A DNA stretch of 64,000 nt from CAWCPR01 sp963797475 (lineage in GTDB: Bacteria > Chloroflexota > Anaerolineae > Anaerolineales > UBA4823). Shown piece after piece: positions 17,178 to 25,723 of the stretch. The number at the start of each line of letters is the position of its first letter. The first letter of the stretch is position 1. Position numbers and translations under genes: made by a program. Below the pieces are notes generated by a model, which was not told the DNA's origin, did no database searches, and worked only from the letters and a program-made list of their open reading frames with translations. Location: positions 124,001 through 188,000 of the forward strand of contig CAWCPR010000019.1 of NCBI GenBank assembly GCA_963797475.1, read 5' to 3'.

Positions 17178-20100
17178 TCAGTCCAGGCGCCAAATTTTCT
17201 TTGCACGCATATAGGGGTCTCCACTGGCATCGCCAGTTTCGATCGTCCCTTCTACAATTAATACACCCGACTCGGAAAACGCCGTCTTACAACGCCGGTA
17301 CACTTCGGCAGAAATCATGACATCCATCACCCCCTCCAGATCTCCAAGCGACATGATGTAAACCGGTGACCCACGCTCCGTGAAATCTCGATGCCAGGAT
17401 TGGCGCAGGCCAACCACCCGTACTTCTGCGCCAACTCGAGCGGCCGCCTCCAAAGTGCCGATTGCATTCGCAGCCTGAATCTTGATCGAATCCCTAATCA
17501 GGAGCTGTGCATCGATTTTTGCCCCCAACAATTTCTTCTGAGATTCCAATTTTTCATCCAGGCCCCAATCTTCCTGGGTGTTTTCTCCCGAGTTGGCCAA
17601 AGCTTCGAACGAGAATAATGGTAGTTGCCCACCTCGCCAGGTACCCTGGCTCAACTGTCTTAATAAATCCGGTATCAGACCGAAACCTTCCAACGCGCCA
17701 ACCCGCACCAAGTTTTCAGCCTCCACCGGCCTGGGATCTGCACGTACAAGAAAATCCGTAAATGAATGAAACGGCCGCTCGCGTATGATTCGCACCTGAA
17801 CACGGTGGGTTAAATCACGGACCTGGTCGAGGCCCATATATAACACCGGTTGGTTATCGATGTAACTCACGCTGAAGTCCCTGCGAGCGTAATTGATATG
17901 AGGCGGCGCGACTTTTAATCCCATGCGCTGCGCTTCGTTGATGTAAGCTTGTTGTGGATAATATCCTCCCCAATTTGCCAACACGGAAGCCATAAACGCT
18001 GCCGGGTAATGGGTTTTACACCAGGCCGCCCGCCAGCCAACCTGGGCATAAGATGCTGCATGGGCCTTGGGAAACCCGTAACCAGCAAAGGCAGCCATCA
18101 ATTCCCAAATCCGCTCCGCCGTTTCGGTATTCACCTGGTTAAGGGTAAACACACCAGCAATAAACTTCTCCTTCAACAACTGCATTTGCTTCCCAGGGTC
18201 GAAATGGCTCATTGCACGCCGAAGCAAGTCCGAGTCTGCCAGGCTCAATCCTGCCAGCTCATGGGCAATCCTGAGCACCTGTTCCTGGTAAAGGATCACA
18301 CCGTAAGTGTCTCCCAACAGGCCGCTCAACACCGGGTGAATGTGTTCAACATTCTCTTCCCCTAGATGCCGGCGAACGAAGGCATCCTTAAGCCCGCCGC
18401 TCAAAGGCCCTGGCCGGTAAAGCGCCAGGGCAGCCATAATATCGTCTACGTTGGCAGCCTGGATCTCCTTCAATGTCGCCCGCATCCCAGGGCTTTCAAT
18501 CTGGAAACAACCGATCGTCCACCCATTGCGCACTGTCTCACTGGTATCGGGGTCGTCTTTTGGAATTTCTTCCAAAACGTCGAGCAGCGCGTTCTGCGGC
18601 GTGATCCTCCCGGTTCTATTCGAAGGCTTGAGGTTTTCATCCCGCTCATTACGAATTGCCTGGGCTACATCACCTAACACAGTCAAACCTCTTATCCCAA
18701 GCAAGTCGATTTTCACTAGGCCTAAACGTTCGACCGAATCCAGATCAAATTGGGTGATTAAAATACCCTTCGCCGCCAGCTGAGTGGGAGCGATGTCCGT
18801 TAATGGGCCTGGGGCGATCACCACACCGCCAGCATGAACAGAAAGATGGCGCGGCAGCCCGATAATTGCCCGCGCGGCGTGAAAAATGGGTTTATACCGC
18901 TCGCCGGAGAAATCTTTCTCCAGATCGGAATAGGGGGAATCAGCGATAGCTCGGGGTGATGCTCCCCGCCACCAGCGGTAAGATAAACGCCCCGTCATCG
19001 TACTGATCTCCTTAGTCGTCAGTCCGTACGCCTTGGCGACTTCCCGCATCGCCGAGCGCCGCCGGAAACGGTTAATCGTCCCCACCATTGCTACACGATC
19101 CTGTCCAAACCGCTGGTAAACGAAACGGATCAGCTCATCCCGCCGCCGCGAGCAGATATCCATATCGATGTCGGGAGGAGTCGCTCGCGCCGGGTTTAGA
19201 AAACGCTCAAAGAAAAGGTTAAGTCGTATCGGGTCTGGCGTAGTGATATGCAAACAGTGGGCGACTAAAGAAGAGGATGCGGAGCCTCGAGATGCGGTAG
19301 GGATTCCAGTCTTCCTGGCGAATGCAATAATTTCCTCCATAATTAAGAACAGCGAGGCATAGCCATATTCACAGATCACAGATAATTCGTGATCCAACCT
19401 TGCTTGCTGTTGGCTGGTGAGTTCACCATAGATTTGCGCAGCGCCTAATTGCGCTTTTTGGCGCAGCAGATCTTCGGCTGAAAGATCATTCGCCAGATCC
19501 AGCTCGGGGTAATTTGCTTTTCCCACAGGCAGCTCCAACTGGCAGCGGCTGGTGATTTCCAGAGTCGCTTCTAACGCTTGTGGGTAATCAACGAAGCGGG
19601 CGGCCATTTGGTCGTGGTTGATAAATGAACACCCCCAGGCAGGCAAACGTTCTGAGATGGGTACAGCCTCAAGCCGGCAATTCAACCGGATCGCGCTTAA
19701 AACCTGGTGTAAACGTGCCTCATCCGGAAGCAGAAAATGGACGTCACCACATGCCACTTCTGGCAAACCTGCGCGTTTGGCTAAGGCATGCAAGGTTCCG
19801 ATTTGAGAAGCCCCCTGCTCGTAGCTTGCCTGGAGCTCTACATATAGCCCGGATGGGAAAACCTCGATCAACCTTTCCAGGTATTCCCGCGCACTACCCG
19901 GCTCCGGGAAACTCGCCAACCGGTCGAAAGGTCCTCTTTTTCCCCCCGTTAGGCAAATTAAGCCAGAGGCTTCCTCTGCAATCCGCTCAAACGGCACGGC
20001 CTTACGATCTCCGCCTTGCAGGTCACTGGAAAGGCGGCATAAACTTCGCCAACCGCTGCGATCCTCTGCCAGGAAAACCAGGTTTCCGGGCAACCCAAAA

Positions 20101-20324
20101 GGCATGTCAACCGGTGGGTCTACCGGGAGTTCCAGACCCAAAATCGGCTTAATCCCCTCTCGCAAACATGCCTGGTAAAATTCTATCGCTCCAGTCAGCA
20201 CCCCGAGGTCGGTGAGGGCCAGGGAGGTCATCTCTGCCCGTATGGCAGCATTTATCAAATCATCTGGGGATGGCAGGCTTTCTAAGAAGGAATAATTCGA
20301 GTGGACATGCAGGTGGGTAAACAT
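17178..20324 (-). CDS. DNA polymerase III alpha subunit, short DnaE2-like form
   Basis: The 1048-residue protein begins with a PHP domain (THLHVHSNYSFLES) and has the polymerase palm with PPDIDMDICSRRRDELIRFVYQRFG, AGGVVIAPG, RPGPLSGG, and a C-terminal helix-hairpin-helix and OB region. Length and C-terminus match the shorter error-prone DnaE2/ImuC class rather than a replicative DnaE of about 1160 residues. No imuA/imuB or lexA-like gene is adjacent, so its role in mutagenic repair is inferred from family only. Confidence 0.85.
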   Translation of the reverse strand: MFTHLHVHSNYSFLESLPSPDDLINAAIRAEMTSLALTDLGVLTGAIEFYQACLREGIKPILGLELPVDPPVDMPFGLPGNLVFLAEDRSGWRSLCRLSSDLQGGDRKAVPFERIAEEASGLICLTGGKRGPFDRLASFPEPGSAREYLERLIEVFPSGLYVELQASYEQGASQIGTLHALAKRAGLPEVACGDVHFLLPDEARLHQVLSAIRLNCRLEAVPISERLPAWGCSFINHDQMAARFVDYPQALEATLEITSRCQLELPVGKANYPELDLANDLSAEDLLRQKAQLGAAQIYGELTSQQQARLDHELSVICEYGYASLFLIMEEIIAFARKTGIPTASRGSASSSLVAHCLHITTPDPIRLNLFFERFLNPARATPPDIDMDICSRRRDELIRFVYQRFGQDRVAMVGTINRFRRRSAMREVAKAYGLTTKEISTMTGRLSYRWWRGASPRAIADSPYSDLEKDFSGERYKPIFHAARAIIGLPRHLSVHAGGVVIAPGPLTDIAPTQLAAKGILITQFDLDSVERLGLVKIDLLGIRGLTVLGDVAQAIRNERDENLKPSNRTGRITPQNALLDVLEEIPKDDPDTSETVRNGWTIGCFQIESPGMRATLKEIQAANVDDIMAALALYRPGPLSGGLKDAFVRRHLGEENVEHIHPVLSGLLGDTYGVILYQEQVLRIAHELAGLSLADSDLLRRAMSHFDPGKQMQLLKEKFIAGVFTLNQVNTETAERIWELMAAFAGYGFPKAHAASYAQVGWRAAWCKTHYPAAFMASVLANWGGYYPQQAYINEAQRMGLKVAPPHINYARRDFSVSYIDNQPVLYMGLDQVRDLTHRVQVRIIRERPFHSFTDFLVRADPRPVEAENLVRVGALEGFGLIPDLLRQLSQGTWRGGQLPLFSFEALANSGENTQEDWGLDEKLESQKKLLGAKIDAQLLIRDSIKIQAANAIGTLEAAARVGAEVRVVGLRQSWHRDFTERGSPVYIMSLGDLEGVMDVMISAEVYRRCKTAFSESGVLIVEGTIETGDASGDPYMRAKKIWRLD

Positions 20325-20448
20325 AGAATTGACCGATTTACTTTCCTATTGTAAACTGAATCCGAATAAAACCTGTTTTGATCCGGATTGAATGCTCTAT
20401 CCACGTGCCTGGCCTATCCCTGATTAGCGCAAAAGGGCGCCCACCCTT

Positions 20449-21195
20449 ATGAAATATGCACTGTTTCAATTTTACGATGAACTGAATGACCTTCTACCCG
20501 CTGCACAACGTTCAGGACAAATTCCAATAACCTTCCAGGGAAACCAGACGGTTAAACATCTGATTGAATCCCTCGGTGTTCCCCACACAGAAGTTCGAAC
20601 GATCCTCGCCAACGGTCGCCCGGTTGACTTCGGTTACCAGGTGGGAGACCAGGAGAAAATTCAGGTTTTCTCTGCGTTTTCTAATCCACCGGTTACGGAT
20701 ACCCGGCCCCTGAATAGTACGTCTGAAACACCCCCACGTTTTATACTCGATATTCACCTTGGAAAACTTGCCCGTTATCTGCGTATGTTGGGTTTCGATA
20801 CATGGTATGACAACACCTACGAAGACCTTCAATTAGCCAGGCTTGCCAACCAGGATGCGCGCATTTTGCTATCCCGTGACCGGCGCCTTTTAATGCGAAG
20901 CCTGGTAATTTGTGGTTATTGTATTCGAGAACTCGACCCAGAATGCCAGCTTTTAGAGGTGATCAAGCGATTTTCTCTGGTGAAAAAAATCATGCCTTTT
21001 AAACGCTGCATTCGCTGCAATGCTTTATTGGAGACAGTGCCCAAGGAAGCGATCATCGATCGCCTCCAGCCCCTGACGCGCAAATTTTTTGATGAATTCC
21101 ACATTTGCCCAGACTGCAAGCAAATTTATTGGAAAGGTTCTCATTACGAGCACATGCAGCACTTCATCCAACACGCTATAGATGGATGGCAATAG
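20449..21195 (+). CDS. Mut7-C RNase domain protein with ubiquitin-like N-terminus
   Basis: This 248-residue protein joins an N-terminal ThiS/MoaD-like domain (residues 1-80, RPVDFGYQVGDQEKIQVF) to a Mut7-C domain: LDIHLGKLARYLRMLGFD, DARILLSRDRRLL, and a zinc ribbon CIRCN...CPDC. The Mut7-C part is a PIN-like RNase predicted to act on RNA ends; the ubiquitin-like fusion is common in bacterial versions. Its cellular role is not defined. Confidence 0.9.
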   Translation: MKYALFQFYDELNDLLPAAQRSGQIPITFQGNQTVKHLIESLGVPHTEVRTILANGRPVDFGYQVGDQEKIQVFSAFSNPPVTDTRPLNSTSETPPRFILDIHLGKLARYLRMLGFDTWYDNTYEDLQLARLANQDARILLSRDRRLLMRSLVICGYCIRELDPECQLLEVIKRFSLVKKIMPFKRCIRCNALLETVPKEAIIDRLQPLTRKFFDEFHICPDCKQIYWKGSHYEHMQHFIQHAIDGWQ

Positions 21196-21918
21196 CAACA
21201 TTCCTGAAGGTTCTTTTAATCCAGACTGGGAAATCAAGGGCAACTCGTGTTAATGTCGAGATAAGGTAAATATAAGTTCTTTGTAAAGTCAATCTGCGCC
21301 GGATTTTGAGAAGATGTTTATCAAGGTGTTCGAAAAGATTCAGGGGCTGGAATTTGATGATCGTATCGATGCCGAAGGGTTCGGTAACGCCTTGAATATA
21401 TTTCGCCGGTCCAGATGTTTATGTTATGTTCTCCATTATTCCCGATCGCCGTTCTCACATTTGGTGTGATCCTATTTTGCGGGATTGCTTTACGCTGGCA
21501 AATCAACGCGAGGCATAATGGCTCAACGGATTTTGACCACAGTAGGCGGCTTTTGGTTGGCCTGGTTACCCTTTCTATCCTCAGCCTTGGCGCCTTTGTC
21601 GCTTACTCCTTCCTGATTAAAGGTGGATGTTAAAATTCCCAAACGCCGGTAGAAAAATTCTTCAAGAATGCCTTCTTTTGCAAGAGCGCCCAACCCCTAT
21701 TTACCCTTCTTCTCCTATATTTGAATAGCCCCAAAAAATTCTTCTCAAAAATCAAATTGGGAAGGATCCAAATAACTTTACATTTTCTGGAATGTTTCTT
21801 AAAGTAATCTTAGGGTTTGCACTAGGTTTTTGTAAAGACCTGGTGTATAAATAGTGGTAAATTAAAGTTAGGGGGATTAACTTCAAGGGAATTGCGCATG
21901 CAGGAAAGGAGGAGAATC
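21196..21918 (+). other. region with only one weak small ORF
   Basis: About 720 AT-rich bases precede the GAF-protein operon. Apart from the small membrane ORF listed separately, I see no supported gene, RNA or repeat. A TATAAA at 21846-21851 may serve the operon, but its only TTG box is 23 bases away. Confidence 0.4.
21415..21633 (+). CDS. possible two-helix membrane protein
   Basis: The 72-codon ORF encodes two convincing hydrophobic helices (LFPIAVLTFGVILFCGIAL and LLVGLVTLSILSLGAFVAYSF) separated by a polar loop. There is no clear ribosome binding site before ATG 21415 or the ATG two codons later. The hydrophobic pattern is the only support. Confidence 0.4.
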   Translation: MFMLCSPLFPIAVLTFGVILFCGIALRWQINARHNGSTDFDHSRRLLVGLVTLSILSLGAFVAYSFLIKGGC

Positions 21919-22974
21919 ATGGTAGAAGACCAGGATCGATGTCTGCCATTAGAAACCCTGAGAGCAACCGCGCACAACCTAAGCCAAGTTTTCGATGAGC
22001 ACCGCTTAATCGAAATCATCCTGGAACAGACGGCAGCCTCCCTGAATGCACAAGGCGCTTTAATTCGCCTGCTGAATCCAGATGGAAAAGAGTTGGTGCT
22101 TGCCGGTTCAATTGGCCTGAGCGAGGAATACCTGGGAAAAGGTTCTGTTCACCTGGATCAAAATAGCGTCGATCAACGGGCATTGGACAATGAGACCGTC
22201 ATTATCGAAGACGTTACCAACGAGGCCAGCTATCAATACCCAGAAGCGGCAGCGGCAGAAGGCCTGCGAGGGATGGTTATTGTTTCAATACAAGTACGAA
22301 ACCAGCCGATCGGCATTCTGCGCGTATATATATCTGACATAAAACGCCTGGACGAGGATTCGATCATTTTTCTACGCTCATTGGCCGATATCGGTGGAAT
22401 CGCGATCGAGAAGATCCGGCTGCACCAAAGTCTCTATCGCATCAGCGAAGCGCTAAACACGACCCTGGAGTTGAAAGAGATGCTCAACCGTGTACTGGAG
22501 GCGGCTGTACGCGAGATGGAGCTCAAAGCAGCCTCGGTTCGGTTGTTGGATAGAAAAGGCCAGTTACTACATCTGGTGGCTGCATTTGGTCTAAGCCAAA
22601 CCTATCTTTCAAAAGGTGACGTGAACATCTCGAAGAGTCCCGTGGATCAACGGGTGATTGAGGGCGAGGTCGTAGTTCTTTATGAAGTGGAAAGTGAGCC
22701 GGGGTTTCAGTACCCCGAGGAAGCCATGAAAGAAGGCATCCGTTCCGTCCTGGTTGTCCCTTTGCGTGTTAAGGAGCGTATGCTTGGCGTTTTACGCGTT
22801 TATTCGGCTCGTCCACGCCATTTTGGGAATGTAGGCATCCACTTTTTGACTTCGATCGCCAATCTGATCGCCTTGGCAATTGAAAACGCGGAGCTTTATG
22901 CTGCGCTGCAAGCTCGTTATGAAGATCTAAAACTCGATCTTGCGGACTGGTATCGCTTTCTGGCTACAGGGTAG
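21919..22974 (+). CDS. tandem GAF-domain protein
   Basis: The 351-residue protein consists of two GAF domains (about residues 15-165 and 185-345) that share motifs such as KGSVHLDQNSVDQRAL and KGDVNISKSPVDQRVI, suggesting an internal duplication. No output domain is present, so it may act as a stand-alone sensor. AAGGAGG places the start at ATG 21919, not at the in-frame ATG 21898. It heads a close-packed forward run that continues into the permease gene 11 bases later. Confidence 0.85.
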   Translation: MVEDQDRCLPLETLRATAHNLSQVFDEHRLIEIILEQTAASLNAQGALIRLLNPDGKELVLAGSIGLSEEYLGKGSVHLDQNSVDQRALDNETVIIEDVTNEASYQYPEAAAAEGLRGMVIVSIQVRNQPIGILRVYISDIKRLDEDSIIFLRSLADIGGIAIEKIRLHQSLYRISEALNTTLELKEMLNRVLEAAVREMELKAASVRLLDRKGQLLHLVAAFGLSQTYLSKGDVNISKSPVDQRVIEGEVVVLYEVESEPGFQYPEEAMKEGIRSVLVVPLRVKERMLGVLRVYSARPRHFGNVGIHFLTSIANLIALAIENAELYAALQARYEDLKLDLADWYRFLATG

Positions 22975-22985
22975 GAGAATGGAGG

Positions 22986-23762
22986 ATGATTTTATTTGGC
23001 CTGCTGTTAATGGGAATTACCGCAGGAATTTTTAGTGCATTGTTAGGATTAGGAGGTGGGATTTTCTTAGTGCCGGCGTTAACGGTTCTCTTTCATTTAC
23101 CCATTCGAGCGGCGGTAGGAACTAGCCTGGTGGGTATTATCGCCACATCTGCAGGTGTGGCAGCCGTAGCGCCGCCCGGTCGCGGTGGTGATATCGAACT
23201 TGCGCTGCGCCTGGAAGTCGCCACCACGGCCGGGGCGATCCTGGGAAGCTGGTTAGCTGGCAAGATCAGCCCGCAATCTTTGAGCGTCTTGTTTGCAATC
23301 GTCGTATTCTTAACCGCTGGTTATACCTTTTATAAGGCCCGTCGAAAAGTGGGCTTATCTGCTATGGAGCGGTTATTTCGCTCGGATTACCACCCCAGGA
23401 ATTGGCCGGCTGGCTTAAGCGTCGCGGGGTTTGCAGGTACTGTTGCCGGTCTTTTGGGGATTTCGGGTGGTTTCATCAAAGTCCCGTTGATGTACGCGAT
23501 CATGGATGTGCCTTTGGGGATCGCTACTGCAACCAGCAGCTTTATGGTGGGGATTACCGCGGCTGCAAGCCTGTTTATCTATTATGGGCGCGGTGATATT
23601 CACCCGCTGGTCGTCATTCCGACGGCAATGGGTGTCTTTATCGGGGCTATGATTGGGGTGTATTTGCTGCCCAGGCTGAGGGCTCAATGGCTGCGGGCTG
23701 CTTTGATCGGTTTGCTGGTTATTATGGGTATACAAATGCTGTTCCAGGGTTTAAATGCTTAG
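22986..23762 (+). CDS. TauE/SafE-family sulfite/anion permease
   Basis: The 258-residue membrane protein has about eight helices and two homologous halves, each with a Gly-rich turn: LLGLGGGIFLVPAL and LLGISGGFIKVPLM. This is the TauE/SafE signature of transporters for sulfite, sulfoacetate and related organosulfur anions. GGAGG lies directly before the ATG. The next gene encodes DUF1634, the usual partner. Confidence 0.92.
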   Translation: MILFGLLLMGITAGIFSALLGLGGGIFLVPALTVLFHLPIRAAVGTSLVGIIATSAGVAAVAPPGRGGDIELALRLEVATTAGAILGSWLAGKISPQSLSVLFAIVVFLTAGYTFYKARRKVGLSAMERLFRSDYHPRNWPAGLSVAGFAGTVAGLLGISGGFIKVPLMYAIMDVPLGIATATSSFMVGITAAASLFIYYGRGDIHPLVVIPTAMGVFIGAMIGVYLLPRLRAQWLRAALIGLLVIMGIQMLFQGLNA

Positions 23763-23778
23763 ACTCCCAGGAGCGAGA

Positions 23779-24129
23779 ATGACTTCAATACAAGAAAAGC
23801 TGGAGCTTACGATGCGGAAAGTCTCCCAGGTGATCTCACTAACCGGCCTGGGATTAATGATATTGGGATTAATCGATTATTTCAGGCACGGTTACGTGAT
23901 TATCATCCCAGGTTTCTCGGTTTTACCATTACGCGAATTGCTCCACCTTCAAGGGACGACCTTCGCCCTGGAGGCTATGAGCTTCGGCATTGTTCTCTTC
24001 GCTTTGTTGCCTACTTTACGGGTGATCCTGGCGCTATGGACGTACACCCGCCAGCAAAAATGGCTTAACGCCTTAGCAGCATTAATCGTTTTTCTAGAGT
24101 TATTATTTAGCATTCGCGCCGGTGGTTGA
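23779..24129 (+). CDS. DUF1634 family membrane protein
   Basis: The 116-residue protein has three predicted helices and the DUF1634 features: LTGLGLMILGLIDYF, LRELLHLQGTTFALEAMSFGIVLFALLPTLRV. The family is almost always encoded next to TauE/SafE permeases and is thought to be an accessory subunit. ATG 23779 is chosen because CAGGAGCGAGA precedes it; the in-frame TTG 23755 lies inside the permease gene. Confidence 0.85.
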   Translation: MTSIQEKLELTMRKVSQVISLTGLGLMILGLIDYFRHGYVIIIPGFSVLPLRELLHLQGTTFALEAMSFGIVLFALLPTLRVILALWTYTRQQKWLNALAALIVFLELLFSIRAGG

Positions 24130-24195
24130 TGGCAATGGCTTTTATTAGCACAATCACAACGCAATCGCAATTAGATAAAAAATCAGGAGTTTCAA

Positions 24196-24717
24196 ATGGT
24201 AATGCAAGTTTCGGGAAAGGAATCCGAAAAAATCAAAAAGTTTGTTAAGGAGTTAGAGAATTCAGACGGGTTGGTACGCCAGCGCGCCCGGCATTTATTG
24301 GTAAACTGCGGCACTCAGGCAGTTCAAGAATTGATCCAGGCTTTGAATCATCCAAACCCCCATGCTCGTTGGGAAGCCGCAGAAGCTCTGGCAACAATTT
24401 CAGACCCTTCTGCAGCTGAAGCTTTAGTCCGCGCCCTGGAAGATGAAGATGTGAGTGTTCGTTGGGCAGCAACCCAGGGATTGGTTTCCCTCGGAAGGGC
24501 TGCGGTTGTACCTTTGTTAACCGCTTTAACCCAGCGTTTCGACTCCGTATGGCTACGCGGAGGAGCTCACCATGTTTTCCACCATTTTCTAGATCAAGGC
24601 AAACTGTATCCTGCTGAGATCGAAGTCTATAACGCGTTTGGAAACCTGGCGTCGGAAATGATTGTTCCATGGGCTGCCGAATCCGCTTTGGAGGCTTTGC
24701 ACGAGGGCTCAGATTGA
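24196..24717 (+). CDS. HEAT-repeat protein
   Basis: The 173-residue protein contains at least three HEAT/PBS lyase-type helical repeats (residues about 15-110), such as AVQELIQALNHPNPHARWEAAEALATI and the next unit with SVRWAATQGLV. These usually mediate protein binding. CAGGAG precedes ATG 24196. A second ATG two codons later is possible. It sits between the permease pair and the sugar kinase. Confidence 0.8.
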   Translation: MVMQVSGKESEKIKKFVKELENSDGLVRQRARHLLVNCGTQAVQELIQALNHPNPHARWEAAEALATISDPSAAEALVRALEDEDVSVRWAATQGLVSLGRAAVVPLLTALTQRFDSVWLRGGAHHVFHHFLDQGKLYPAEIEVYNAFGNLASEMIVPWAAESALEALHEGSD

Positions 24718-24742
24718 TCGTTAATAATGCCAGGGAGGGAAA

Positions 24743-25723
24743 ATGGATGGTCTTCAAATCGCCATCGGTGTAGATCTTGGAGGCACAAAAATCGAATTTG
24801 CTTTGGTTGATGCGTCTGGTAAGATCATCCAGAAGAATCGCAGCCCTACGGATGTAAAAGATGGGGAGCAGGCGGTTAAAAATGAGATCGTCACATCAGT
24901 AAGCCAATTTTTGAAGAAATATGGGAAAAGCGTTACCGCGCTCGGCGTTGGTGTGGCAGGACAGGTTACATCCTCAGGGGAGATCCGCTTCGCGCCAAAC
25001 CTTGGTTGGCGGGAGGTGGCCTTAAAAGAACAACTGGCCGGCGAGCTTGGCCTGCCGGTGACCGTCACAAACGATGTCAGAGCTGCGACTTACGCCGAAT
25101 GGAAATATGGCGCCGGGAAAGGAATCGATCATCTGGTATGCCTGTTTGTTGGAACGGGAGTTGGGGGCGGCGTCGTCAGCGCTGGCCAATTGCTAACTGG
25201 CGCAGATAACGCTGCCGGCGAATTAGGCCATATCGTCATCGATCTTCACGGACCGGAATGCCATTGCGGGAATTGGGGCTGTTTAGAAGCCTTCGCGGGT
25301 GGTTGGGCAATTGCCCGCCGCGCTCAACAGGCAATTCAAGAAAACCCCGAAGAGGGCGCCGGAATTTTAAGTTACACTGAAGGTGTTTTGGAAAATGTAA
25401 GCGCGAAAGCGATCGCCTCAGCCGCGCATGCTGGAGATCCTTTAGCCTTAGCGCTGGTTGGAGAAATCGCTGATGCGTTGTCTGCTGGCGCTATAAGCCT
25501 GGTAAATGCATACAACCCGAGCCGGCTTATCTTGGGTGGCGGTGTGGTCGAAGGAATGCCCGAACTGGTAGAATTGGTAGAAAAGCAAGTCTGTAATCGC
25601 TCCCTGGCAGCAGCGACCTCCCGCTTGACGATCATACCGGCAAAATTGAACAACGATGCAGGCGTGATTGGGGCGGCTGCCCTGGCGATACACTCAAGAG
25701 ATAAAGAGAGGATAATCCCATGA
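24743..25723 (+). CDS. ROK family glucokinase-like sugar kinase
   Basis: The 326-residue protein has the phosphate loop GVDLGGTKIEFALVD, the second loop FVGTGVGGGVVSAG, and the ROK zinc motif CHCGNWGCLEAF preceded by GELGHIVID. ROK kinases of this kind phosphorylate glucose or a related hexose with ATP. AGGGAGGG precedes the ATG, and the stop overlaps the transketolase start by four bases. With gnd, zwf and pgl downstream it would feed glucose-6-phosphate into the oxidative pentose phosphate pathway. Confidence 0.92.
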   Translation: MDGLQIAIGVDLGGTKIEFALVDASGKIIQKNRSPTDVKDGEQAVKNEIVTSVSQFLKKYGKSVTALGVGVAGQVTSSGEIRFAPNLGWREVALKEQLAGELGLPVTVTNDVRAATYAEWKYGAGKGIDHLVCLFVGTGVGGGVVSAGQLLTGADNAAGELGHIVIDLHGPECHCGNWGCLEAFAGGWAIARRAQQAIQENPEEGAGILSYTEGVLENVSAKAIASAAHAGDPLALALVGEIADALSAGAISLVNAYNPSRLILGGGVVEGMPELVELVEKQVCNRSLAAATSRLTIIPAKLNNDAGVIGAAALAIHSRDKERIIP

